This document shows, one piece after another, positions 1 through 6,255 of a stretch of 11,511 bases of DNA. The stretch lies in the NCBI GenBank assembly GCA_002383605.1, contig DFYK01000012.1, forward strand, positions 1 through 11,511, written 5' to 3'. Position numbers and translations under genes: made by a program. The notes below the pieces were generated by a model. The model was given only the letters and a program-made list of their open reading frames with translations, did not search any database and was not told the DNA's origin. This stretch comes from Proteiniphilum sp. UBA4084. Lineage in GTDB: Bacteria; Bacteroidota; Bacteroidia; Bacteroidales; Dysgonomonadaceae. Each line of letters opens with the position of its first letter. Within the stretch, counting starts at the first letter, position 1.

Positions 1-82
1 CAAAAACTCCTTCGCCTAAATCCAGAATGGAAACATCAAAGGTGCCTCCCCCGAGATCGAAGACCAGAATGGTCTGTTCCTC
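1..82 (-). pseudogene. dnaK: DnaK (Hsp70 chaperone) fragment, cut off at both ends
   Basis: Read on the minus strand, these bases encode the phosphate-2 loop region of the Hsp70 ATPase domain: EQTILVFDLGGGTFDVSILD followed by LGEGVF at the window edge. DLGGGTFD is a hallmark Hsp70 motif that contacts ATP phosphates. The frame runs off the left edge (the C-terminal side) and reaches an in-frame TGA at 94-92, only about 30 residues upstream, where an intact DnaK would continue with an alanine-rich helix and a YGL motif. On the plus strand a membrane protein frame takes over at about base 86. The wording EQTILVF...SILDLGEG resembles Clostridia-type DnaK more than the Bacteroidales form I would expect (KIAVFDLGGGTFDISILELG), so the fragment may come from another organism by mis-assembly. 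The Hsp70 assignment is sure; whether it is a genuine gene remnant here is doubtful. Confidence 0.6.
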
Positions 83-85
83 CCT

Positions 86-655
86 TTTCGTTCAGCCATA
101 CTGATAGGTACTGCATCGCTGTTTCAAATTTATGCACTCGCACTATTTCCCTTATGGTGGCTCGGAGAACGATCGATGCGCGGGTCGCAGTTCCGTGCAT
201 TTCTCTCTTCTTTATTCGGTTTGTCACTTATTTATGTTTTCCTCTTCTCCCTCTTTTTTCTGAAAGATGACCTTTCAGGATTCACTGATCCTCTTCTTTC
301 ATTGGTCTCTTTTTCATTGCCGCAACTTCCGGATTACACTTTGATGGAGTGGGGGGTGGTTGTGCTGGTCGGGCTTTTTTTTATTTTGAATATGGTTCTC
401 AGCATCAAAACCTATTCCCGTGATAAGGTGCTTACGTTAAGTTTTATGCAATTTATAGTTTTCCTGATTATTTTCCAGTTGTCGCTCCAATTTCTCTTTT
501 GGCAGGAGACGCTGTTTTTTCTGACACTTTCTATTGCATTGATATCTTATCTGAATGCTTATTTTTATACAAGAACCCAATCAGTCGCACATATCTATTT
601 GGCATTGCTGATAGCAGTGACCGCAATATATTTCTATTTATCACATTTTTTCTGA
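86..655 (+). CDS. Multi-pass integral membrane protein, 5'-truncated, family not recognised
   Basis: The first in-frame ATG is at 176 (159 residues), but the frame already reads as membrane protein upstream (ILIGTASLFQIYALALFPLWWL from about 98), with no ATG, GTG or TTG start codon between the DnaK fragment and 176. The real gene therefore probably began further upstream and lost its 5' end at the junction near base 86. The visible part has about six hydrophobic segments: near codons 5-27, then around bases 197-265, 344-410, 431-500, 509-570 and 590-650. Charged residues are few and lie in short loops. No catalytic motif or known family signature is visible, so no function is assigned. It ends with TGA at 653-655; the 120 bases to the next gene contain no clear terminator. 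Being a real coding frame is likely; the start is unknown. Confidence 0.6.
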   Translation, partial: FRSAILIGTASLFQIYALALFPLWWLGERSMRGSQFRAFLSSLFGLSLIYVFLFSLFFLKDDLSGFTDPLLSLVSFSLPQLPDYTLMEWGVVVLVGLFFILNMVLSIKTYSRDKVLTLSFMQFIVFLIIFQLSLQFLFWQETLFFLTLSIALISYLNAYFYTRTQSVAHIYLALLIAVTAIYFYLSHFF

Positions 656-775
656 TTTGCATTTTCTTCGCTAAACAATCTCTTCCTGTCGTTTGTTTAT
701 TGTATAACTTCCTTTGATTATCAAGCGAATACTTGATGGGAGCAGAATAAATAACAAGAGAAAAGGAGAACGATT

Positions 776-1273
776 ATGAAGAAATTTGCACTTTATGGAA
801 TTGGGTTGTTCTTTTCTGCTTTGGTCCTTCAGACCTGCGGAACTTCCCGTTCGGCTGCGGAAAAAGAACTGATTGCTGCCGATATTCGTCATGCTGTGGA
901 GAAATCCGACTTTATTTTTGAAGCCACCTATGCTTATCCAACCGGATACAGGTCGGTTTATCTTTCGCCTTATTACAATGTAAAAGTATCTCCCGACACG
1001 GTAAAAGCCTACTTACCCTATTATGGTAGGGCTTATCGTGCTCCGATGGATCCGCGCGAGGGGGGATTTAATTTCACGAGTACCGATTTTGATTATAAGT
1101 TGATACCCGTAAAAGGGAAAGGAAACTGGCAAGCGGAAGTGACCATACTCGACCTGGACAGGCCAGTAACTTTCCGTTTCGATATATGGGAAAACGGAAC
1201 AGCCCGTCTCGATGTAAATGACATGAACCGGCAGGCTATTTCATTTCAGGGAAATATTGAAATAAAATTATAA
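776..1273 (+). CDS. DUF4251 family putative lipoprotein
   Basis: A 165-residue protein that I recognise as DUF4251, a family of unknown function found in Bacteroidetes. It starts with a lipoprotein-type signal: MKK, a hydrophobic stretch to about residue 19, and Cys21 in the context VLQTCGTS. This fits only the relaxed Bacteroidetes lipobox. No acidic lipoprotein export signal follows the Cys, so a periplasm-facing location is more likely than surface exposure (inference). The mature part is rich in aromatic residues and probably a beta-sandwich, with FEATYAYPTGYRSVYLSPYY near residues 48-67 and FRFDIWENGTARLDV near 133-147. The start at 776 is supported by a purine-rich AAAAGGAGAA just upstream, unusually good for this phylum. 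The 3' end overlaps the convergent alkaline phosphatase gene by six bases. Family call is confident; function is unknown. Confidence 0.85.
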   Translation: MKKFALYGIGLFFSALVLQTCGTSRSAAEKELIAADIRHAVEKSDFIFEATYAYPTGYRSVYLSPYYNVKVSPDTVKAYLPYYGRAYRAPMDPREGGFNFTSTDFDYKLIPVKGKGNWQAEVTILDLDRPVTFRFDIWENGTARLDVNDMNRQAISFQGNIEIKL

Positions 1274-2896
1274 TTTATCTGCCAGTGTGGCGGGAAGGTA
1301 GAAGGTATCGTTCTTGTCGATGTAAACTACCACGGATCCCAGTTCGAATGGTTTACCGTTCAGTTTTGCCACTGAAGAAAATGCTTTGATCTCCAACGTG
1401 TTTCTGCCTTTCTTCACCCTGAGCTGGGGCGCATCGGGATTCTTCTTGTCGATTGTGAAATTCATGCCATTGAAAACCTGGTCATGCTTTACGAATATCC
1501 TGTCCGACAGTTCCTGCAGTGAGACTTTCAAGCCTGCTGCTTCCTGTAGATATTGGTTTACATCCCGGTTTGTGACATGTCCTCTGAGCAGATCACCCTG
1601 TGGGTGGTAAGACGCAAGAAGTACCTCTTCACCTGTATGACCACCTGTGGTAAAACCAAAGCAGTTATGTGAGTTGAGAATGTTAACGATATTGTGTGCG
1701 AGGTTGTTACTGGTTCCTACTTTTGTATAATCCCCTTCCTTGTAATTTTTGGAAGAAAGCAGTGTTTGCAACTCTTCATCGGTGAGATCGATGTCGGTAA
1801 ATTTTTTGAATACCGCCTTGATCTCCTCCGGTTTTGTGTTTGTCAGTACCGATTCAATGCCGTTGGCACTTAGTTGAATTTTAGATACAGGACCAAATAA
1901 CTGCTCCAGAGAAAGCTTGTCGTAACCGGGGCAGCTGCTTGCACCGATCGAAAAACCGCTGTTGCCATGGTCGGAAAGAATCAGCACTGCAGTGTTTCCG
2001 TCGTTGCGGGCAAAATCTATCGCCTTTGCCACTGCTTCGTCAAAAGCCAGAAACTCGTGAATGATGGCGGCGGCATCGTTGGCATGGGCTGCCCAGTCCA
2101 CCTGACTGCCTTCAACCATCAGAAAGAAACCGTGTTCTTTTTTCGATAGAATATTCAGCGCCTTCTCGGTCATCTCTGCAATTGAGGGTACTTTGTCGGG
2201 ATTTCTGTCAATGTCATATGGCAGAGCCTTATCCCCAAACAAAGCCCAAACTTTTCCGTCTCCTGCATAATTAAGGAGTGCGTTCCGGTCATCGCTGATA
2301 AGTGTTGTACCGTTGTTGTTGAAATGTTGCCGGATGTCGTCCGTAAGGATACCATTTCCACCACCGAACATCACGTCCAGGTTTTGGTAGGCCATCTGTG
2401 ACGCCAGTGCATCGTAGTTGCTCCTTTTGTAATGATGTGCAGAAAAGTCGGCCGGTGTGGCATGTGGAAACTCACAGGTGACAACCAGTCCCACTGCCTT
2501 CTGTTCTTCAATCTTCATTGCCTCAAGAATGGTCGCTGCAGGCTGCCAGGTACGTGATCCGTCGACCTGAAACATATCATTTGCTGATACTTCGGGATGG
2601 ATGGCCACATTTCCCGTTTGCTGCAACACGCCGGTCGCATAGGCTGAGCCCGTGGGAGCAGAGTCTCCGATGGGAGCGTTGGAGGAAAAGGTGGTTACGG
2701 TACCGCTGAGATACGGGTCCACATGCAATCCTTCACCCAGGTTGTTATACTGTTTAAACCAGCGGGCAGCTGAGTAAACACCAATGGAGGTGCCATCGGG
2801 AATCATGACGATGATATTTTTAACCGGTCTTATTTCCTGTGCTAAAAGTACAATGGTAAAAAAGGACAGGAATAAAAGGATGTTTATTCTCTTCAT
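1268..2896 (-). CDS. phoA: Secreted alkaline phosphatase (PhoA family)
   Basis: Hydrolyses phosphate monoesters in the periplasm with two zinc ions and one magnesium. I chose the ATG at 2896 (542 residues) because it opens a proper signal peptide (MKRINILLFLSFFTIVLLA, likely cut before QE). The longer in-frame ATG at 2929 adds 11 polar residues and lies almost on the -7 element at 2938-2931, so it would not be in the transcript. Family residues, with E. coli PhoA numbers in brackets: Asp34 (D51) in MIPDGTSIG; nucleophile Ser79 (S102) in GDSAPTG; His146 (D153) and Thr148 (T155) in HATPADFSAH; Arg158 (R166); Glu262 (E322), Asp267 (D327) and His271 (H331) in MVEGSQVDWAAH; Asp309-His310 (D369/H370) in LILSDHGN; His420 (H412) in GGHTGEE. 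All core metal ligands are present. His and Trp at the 153 and 328 positions depart from E. coli. The gene is convergent with the DUF4251 gene. Confidence 0.93.
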   Translation of the reverse strand: MKRINILLFLSFFTIVLLAQEIRPVKNIIVMIPDGTSIGVYSAARWFKQYNNLGEGLHVDPYLSGTVTTFSSNAPIGDSAPTGSAYATGVLQQTGNVAIHPEVSANDMFQVDGSRTWQPAATILEAMKIEEQKAVGLVVTCEFPHATPADFSAHHYKRSNYDALASQMAYQNLDVMFGGGNGILTDDIRQHFNNNGTTLISDDRNALLNYAGDGKVWALFGDKALPYDIDRNPDKVPSIAEMTEKALNILSKKEHGFFLMVEGSQVDWAAHANDAAAIIHEFLAFDEAVAKAIDFARNDGNTAVLILSDHGNSGFSIGASSCPGYDKLSLEQLFGPVSKIQLSANGIESVLTNTKPEEIKAVFKKFTDIDLTDEELQTLLSSKNYKEGDYTKVGTSNNLAHNIVNILNSHNCFGFTTGGHTGEEVLLASYHPQGDLLRGHVTNRDVNQYLQEAAGLKVSLQELSDRIFVKHDQVFNGMNFTIDKKNPDAPQLRVKKGRNTLEIKAFSSVAKLNGKPFELGSVVVYIDKNDTFYLPATLADKL

Positions 2897-2930
2897 TGCG
2901 TAACTATTTTGTTTTGTGATGTAGAACATA

Positions 2931-2938
2931 CAAAGTTA
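2931..2938 (-). promoter_or_regulatory. -7 element of the alkaline phosphatase promoter
   Basis: On the minus strand this reads TAACTTTG, a full match to the Bacteroidetes -7 consensus TAnnTTTG. Transcription would begin about six bases further on, near 2925, giving a leader of roughly 30 bases to the ATG at 2896. The -33 element is poor: the nearest TTG (complement of 2962-2964) gives a spacer of about 23 bases instead of 19-21. That suggests a weak or activator-dependent promoter. An imperfect palindrome covers this -33 region. Confidence 0.5.
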
Positions 2939-2954
2939 TAAAAATGTTGTTACG

Positions 2955-2976
2955 TTTTAATCAAGATTGATCAAAA
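2955..2976. promoter_or_regulatory. Imperfect inverted repeat in a divergent promoter region (candidate operator)
   Basis: The arms TTTTAATCA and TGATCAAAA are separated by AGAT and are complementary at 8 of 9 positions. The repeat lies 17 bases upstream of the phosphatase -7 element, where its -33 element should be, and about 25 bases upstream of the surE -33 element. It is not followed by a T-run and lies outside any gene, so a protein-binding site is more plausible than a terminator. It does not resemble the E. coli Pho box. The regulator is unknown. Confidence 0.35.
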
Positions 2977-3000
2977 GGGTATTTTGGCTCTTCCCGCAGA

Positions 3001-3031
3001 TTGGGAAACAGCCTGATTTTCCTTATATTTG
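3001..3031 (+). promoter_or_regulatory. Bacteroidetes-type promoter of surE
   Basis: TTG at 3001-3003 (-33), a 20-base spacer, and TATATTTG at 3024-3031 (-7) match the consensus TTG-N19/21-TAnnTTTG of the primary sigma factor in this phylum. The start would be near 3037, giving a leader of about 20 bases before the ATG at 3058. No Shine-Dalgarno is present, as is usual in this phylum. Confidence 0.7.
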
Positions 3032-3057
3032 TATTTCAAAAGAAAATAGAATAACAG

Positions 3058-3822
3058 ATGAGTAACAGAAAGCCTCTGATATTGATTACCAATGACGATG
3101 GTTATCATGCAAAGGGTATCGTCTCGCTGACAGAGGCGATGAAAGGTTTGGGAGAAATTGTCGTTTTTGCTCCCGACTCACCCCGTTCGGGTATGTCGAG
3201 TGCCATATCTACTTCAAATCCACTGCGTGCAAGGTTGATTCACAGTGAGCCCGGGTTGACTTCCTATGTTTGTAACGGGACTCCGGTGGATTGTGTAAAA
3301 CTGGCATTGAATGAATTTATGGATCGGAAACCCGATTTACTGGTTTCAGGAATCAATCACGGCTCCAATGCCGGAATAAGTGTATTGTATTCAGGTACAA
3401 TGGGCGCAGCCATTGAGGGTTGTGTCTTTAACGTACCTTCGATCGGTTTTTCGCTTTGCGATTTTACGCCCGACGCCGATTTTTCAGCCACGGCTGCGAT
3501 TGCGCGTGAACTGGCAATAAAGGTGCTCGCTACCGGTCTTCCCAAAGGAGTTTGTCTAAATGTAAATGTGCCGGTGGGCAGGGTAAAAGGTGCCCGGGTT
3601 ACTACCCAGACACAAGGCAAGTGGGTGAATGAATACCATCGCTCGAAGGATGGATCGGGAAGGGATGTTTTCTGGATGACCGGCAACTTCGAGAACTGGG
3701 AAGCGGAAAACGACAACAACGATGAGTGGGCACTGGCAAACGGATATGCAGCCATTGTGCCGGTAAAGATTGACATGACGGCTTATGATTTTATGCCGAT
3801 ACTGAAAAAATGGGAGATATAG
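3058..3822 (+). CDS. surE: 5'/3'-nucleotidase SurE
   Basis: A 254-residue SurE-family nucleoside monophosphate phosphatase, cytoplasmic and metal-dependent. In E. coli, SurE removes 5' or 3' phosphate from nucleotides and also has exopolyphosphatase activity; the in vivo role is thought to be nucleotide turnover under stress. Visible signatures: the N-terminal NDDG (Asn12, Asp13, Asp14) after a beta strand; Ser44 in PDSPRSGMSSAIS; VCNGTPVDCVKLAL at about 71-84; SGINHGSNAG with Asn100; and YSGTMGAAIEG at about 111-121. Asp13, Asp14, Ser44 and Asn100 match the metal-binding quartet of the family (E. coli D8, D9, S39, N95). Length is typical. It is followed after 106 bases by lpxB, a pairing I recall in other Bacteroidales, and could be co-transcribed with it. 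The identity is secure. Confidence 0.95.
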   Translation: MSNRKPLILITNDDGYHAKGIVSLTEAMKGLGEIVVFAPDSPRSGMSSAISTSNPLRARLIHSEPGLTSYVCNGTPVDCVKLALNEFMDRKPDLLVSGINHGSNAGISVLYSGTMGAAIEGCVFNVPSIGFSLCDFTPDADFSATAAIARELAIKVLATGLPKGVCLNVNVPVGRVKGARVTTQTQGKWVNEYHRSKDGSGRDVFWMTGNFENWEAENDNNDEWALANGYAAIVPVKIDMTAYDFMPILKKWEI

Positions 3823-3823
3823 C

Positions 3824-3851
3824 GGTCAGGAGTCAGCAATCAGCGCTCAGC
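3824..3851 (+). repeat. Four degenerate heptamer repeats (nnTCAGs)
   Basis: Immediately after the surE stop, four 7-base units lie head to tail: GGTCAGG, AGTCAGC, AATCAGC, GCTCAGC, sharing the core TCAG. The tract ends before an unrelated hairpin and the lpxB start. It is non-coding in the surE frame. Similar GTCAGC/ATCAGC strings occur, to my memory, in intergenic regions of related genomes; that is not checked here. Confidence 0.5.
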
Positions 3852-3865
3852 TTCGGCAATGAAAG

Positions 3866-3890
3866 CTTGCCAACGGCAGCGGTTTGCAAG
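3866..3890 (+). other. Weak hairpin between surE and lpxB
   Basis: CTTGCCAAC and GTTTGCAAG can pair at 8 of 9 positions around a 7-base loop. There is no T-run after it, so it is not a canonical intrinsic terminator; it might be an mRNA stabilising element between the two genes or chance. Confidence 0.25.
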
Positions 3891-3928
3891 TAATTTGCAC
3901 ATTGACACATCATCAAATCAGTAATCAT

Positions 3929-5065
3929 ATGAAGTACTATCTTGTGGCAGGAGAAGCGTCGGGCGATTTGCATGCCTCTAACCTGATGCAGTCGCTTCGG
4001 GAATTGGACAGAGATGCTGATTTTCGATTTTTTGGTGGTGACCTGATGCAATCGAAAGGCGGCATGCTGGTGAAACATTACCGTGAGATGGCCTACATGG
4101 GAATCATTCCCGTAATATTGCACGCACGGACTATCCTGCGCAACCTGGACTATTGCAAAAGAGATATTGCAGCGTATAAACCCGATGTAGTGATACTGGT
4201 TGATTATCCCGGATTTAATTTGAAGGTGGCAAAGTATGTAAAGAGCAAGCTGCGAATACCGGTTTATTATTATATTTCACCCAAGGTATGGGCCTGGAAG
4301 GAGTATCGTGTGAAATCATTTAAGAAGTATGTAGATGAGATGCTTTGCATCCTGCCTTTCGAGGTGGATTTTTTCAGGAAACATCAATATAGGGTACATT
4401 ATGTAGGCAATCCCACTGTGGATGCCATTGCGAACAGAGATTACCCCGAGGAATCTTTCGATGAGTTTATAGATGCCCACCAACTTGAAAATAAACCAAT
4501 TATTGCGTTGCTGGCCGGAAGCCGGAAGCAGGAAATTGCCAGCAATCTGCCTGCGATGCTGGAAGCAGTAAAAGGCTTTTCCGATGGCTATCAGATCATC
4601 GTGGCCGGCGCGCCGGGAATAGAACCCCTGTTTTATAAGGAGTTTGAACATGGATTTCCTCCTGTTCATATATTGTTCAATCGTACGTATCGGATTTTGG
4701 CACAAGCCGATGCGGCTCTGGTAACTTCCGGTACGGCCACGCTCGAAACCGCTTTGCTCAATGTGCCGCAGGTAGTCTGTTACAGAACATCTTTCCCAAA
4801 GCTGACCTGGTGGGGATTTAAGCATATTCTGCATACACCTTTTATCTCACTGGTAAACCTGATCAGCGGCAGAGAAGTTGTAAAGGAACTTTTTGCTAAA
4901 AAATTTACCGTCGATCATATCAGAACTGAACTCAAACAATTGCTCCACGTACAGAGTTACCGGCAAAATATGCTCAACAATTACCAGGAGATGCAGGCGA
5001 AACTTGGGAGGCCGGGTGCATCTGACAGAGCAGCAGCAATTATTTTTCACGCATTGCATTCCTGA
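3929..5065 (+). CDS. lpxB: Lipid-A-disaccharide synthase LpxB
   Basis: A GT19-family glycosyltransferase that joins UDP-2,3-diacylglucosamine and lipid X to form the beta-1,6 disaccharide of lipid A at the inner face of the cytoplasmic membrane. I chose the ATG at 3929 (378 residues) over an in-frame ATG at 3884, because the family begins directly with a strand and GEASGD (MKYYLVAGEASGDLH); the extra 15 residues would be unrelated. Further signatures: FFGGDLMQSKGG (about 33-44), YMGIIPV, VDYPGFNLKVAK (about 91-102), ISPKVWAWKEYR (about 114-125), YVGNP, LLAGSRKQEI at the start of the C-terminal domain (about 194-203) and TSGTATLETALLNVPQVVCYR-type nucleotide-binding residues near 270-290. The window therefore comes from an LPS- or lipid A-making Gram-negative cell. 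No terminator is evident downstream. High confidence. Confidence 0.95.
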   Translation: MKYYLVAGEASGDLHASNLMQSLRELDRDADFRFFGGDLMQSKGGMLVKHYREMAYMGIIPVILHARTILRNLDYCKRDIAAYKPDVVILVDYPGFNLKVAKYVKSKLRIPVYYYISPKVWAWKEYRVKSFKKYVDEMLCILPFEVDFFRKHQYRVHYVGNPTVDAIANRDYPEESFDEFIDAHQLENKPIIALLAGSRKQEIASNLPAMLEAVKGFSDGYQIIVAGAPGIEPLFYKEFEHGFPPVHILFNRTYRILAQADAALVTSGTATLETALLNVPQVVCYRTSFPKLTWWGFKHILHTPFISLVNLISGREVVKELFAKKFTVDHIRTELKQLLHVQSYRQNMLNNYQEMQAKLGRPGASDRAAAIIFHALHS

Positions 5066-5130
5066 TTTTTTTCTGTGTCCCTGAATCTTTGTAATGCCCC
5101 TTGTGTGCGATGCATATTGTTTGTGAAAGG

Positions 5131-5138
5131 TAAGTTTG
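5131..5138 (+). promoter_or_regulatory. Possible -7 element upstream of pfkA
   Basis: TAAGTTTG matches TAnnTTTG and lies 77 bases upstream of the pfkA ATG. The start would be near 5144. A convincing -33 TTG at the right distance is missing (the nearest TGTG leaves about 23 bases). The leader would be AT-rich, with poly-A (AAAAAAAG, AAAAA) just before the start codon, as is common for translated leaders in this phylum. Confidence 0.4.
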
Positions 5139-5214
5139 TAATTTAATTTTTTCGAATCGGTATTATTTCTGTCTTTTTTGTTTTCTTTGTGGAGATAATA
5201 AAAAAAGTAAAAAA

Positions 5215-6231
5215 ATGAAGATAGGTATTCTCAGTTCGGGCGGAGACGCCCCCGGTATTAATGCAACCATACGTGGCATTGGCAAGACTGCCATTAATAA
5301 TTATGGCATGCAAGTGATCGGTATCCAGAATGGTTTTTCCGGATTGTTGTATAAAGATGTTGTGGAGCTCAACGATCCCTCCTTATCGGGAATATTGAAT
5401 TTAGGAGGCACTATTCTGGGAACGGCACGTGAAAAGGTGTTCCGGAAGATGATTACTTCACCCGATGAGAAAGACCGTGAACAGATTAAAGCTGCTTATC
5501 ATGAGCTGGGGCTCGACTGTCTTGTGTGCATTGGCGGGAACGGTACACAACGTACCACGTGGATGCTTTCCGAGTTAGGTCTGAATGCGATAGGCGTGCC
5601 CAAAACAATTGATAACGATGTATATGGTACGGATATCACTTTTGGATTTGACACCGCTGTAAATATCGCCACTGAAGCAATTGACAGACTCCATTCCACA
5701 GCCAGTTCGCACAGGCGTGTGATGGTGATTGAGCTGATGGGACATCATGCCGGATGGATCACACTCTATGCCGGAATGGCAAGTGGTGCCGATATCATTC
5801 TTTTGCCCGAACTGGGTTATAATATGAAGGTTGTGATCGACAAGATTCAAAAACGAATGGAAATGGGTAAGGCCTATTCTATCGTGGCTGTGGCTGAAGG
5901 AGTGGAGGTGCCTACCAAAGAACGCCCGGCTACCTACTTTGCCCGTGAAATTGAGGTGCAGACCGGCTTTGAGACACGCGAAACAGTCCTAGGCTATATT
6001 CAGCGCGGGGGATCACCTTCACCATACGACCGTATTTTGGGAACCCTGCTGGGGGGGCATGCCGCCAAGCTGATTCATGAGAAAAAATTCGGTAGGATGG
6101 TGGCACGACTGGGCAATACAATTTCTGATGTGCCATTGTCGGAAGTTGCGGGTAAGTTACGTCTGGTGACGCCTGAGTCCAATCTTGTGCAGCAGGGAAA
6201 ACGAATGGGTATATCGTTCGGTGTTTGGTAA
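5215..6231 (+). CDS. pfkA: 6-phosphofructokinase (phosphoryl donor uncertain)
   Basis: A 338-residue cytoplasmic phosphofructokinase, phosphorylating fructose 6-phosphate to fructose 1,6-bisphosphate in glycolysis. Domains follow the PfkA fold: SSGGDAPGINA (about 7-17), GTAR with Arg72, CIGGNGTQR (105-113), PKTIDNDV with catalytic Asp133 (E. coli D127), SSHRR with Arg168 (R162), ELMGHHAGW (173-181), VAEGVEVP and GYIQRGGSPSPYDR with the substrate-binding Arg and Ser near the C-terminus. The donor-site residues are mixed. Gly110 (E. coli G104) suggests ATP; Lys130 (E. coli G124) is shared by PPi-using enzymes and by some ATP-using group III enzymes. Asn109 replaces the Mg-binding Asp103 of GGDGS/T, and His177 replaces Arg171. 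This places it in the mixed-substrate subfamily rather than with classical E. coli PfkA. It is convergent with rnc, 24 bases apart. Confidence 0.9.
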   Translation: MKIGILSSGGDAPGINATIRGIGKTAINNYGMQVIGIQNGFSGLLYKDVVELNDPSLSGILNLGGTILGTAREKVFRKMITSPDEKDREQIKAAYHELGLDCLVCIGGNGTQRTTWMLSELGLNAIGVPKTIDNDVYGTDITFGFDTAVNIATEAIDRLHSTASSHRRVMVIELMGHHAGWITLYAGMASGADIILLPELGYNMKVVIDKIQKRMEMGKAYSIVAVAEGVEVPTKERPATYFAREIEVQTGFETRETVLGYIQRGGSPSPYDRILGTLLGGHAAKLIHEKKFGRMVARLGNTISDVPLSEVAGKLRLVTPESNLVQQGKRMGISFGVW

Positions 6232-6255
6232 AAAATAAAAAGATATTCTGTACAA

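Noticed and set aside
22..72. Direct repeat CCAGAATGG (22-30 and 64-72) and the small inverted repeat AGACCA-GAA-TGGTCT at 61-75, as possible mobile element ends.
   Set aside because: Both copies lie inside the DnaK coding segment and encode parts of TILV and SILD, so they are explained by protein conservation.
692..730. Possible promoter ahead of the DUF4251 gene (TTTG at 692, TATAAC and CTTTG-like strings downstream).
   Set aside because: No TAnnTTTG lies at the correct 19-21 base distance from the TTTG; the match is too weak to annotate.
2897..2929. Eleven-residue N-terminal extension of the alkaline phosphatase from the ATG at 2929.
   Set aside because: It would hide the signal peptide behind polar residues and begins at or before the predicted transcription start set by the -7 element at 2938-2931.
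3357..3776. A 139-codon open frame on the minus strand opposite surE.
   Set aside because: It lies wholly inside surE, whose family motifs are all present. The antisense frame has no recognisable motif and looks like a codon-bias shadow.
3884..3928. Fifteen-residue extension of LpxB from the ATG at 3884.
   Set aside because: LpxB proteins start at the strand before GEASGD; the extension overlaps the hairpin region and has no family match.
6051..6057. Run of seven G residues inside pfkA, as a possible frameshift or sequencing error.
   Set aside because: The frame continues correctly through GTLLGGHAAKL, which fits the family, so no frameshift is needed.
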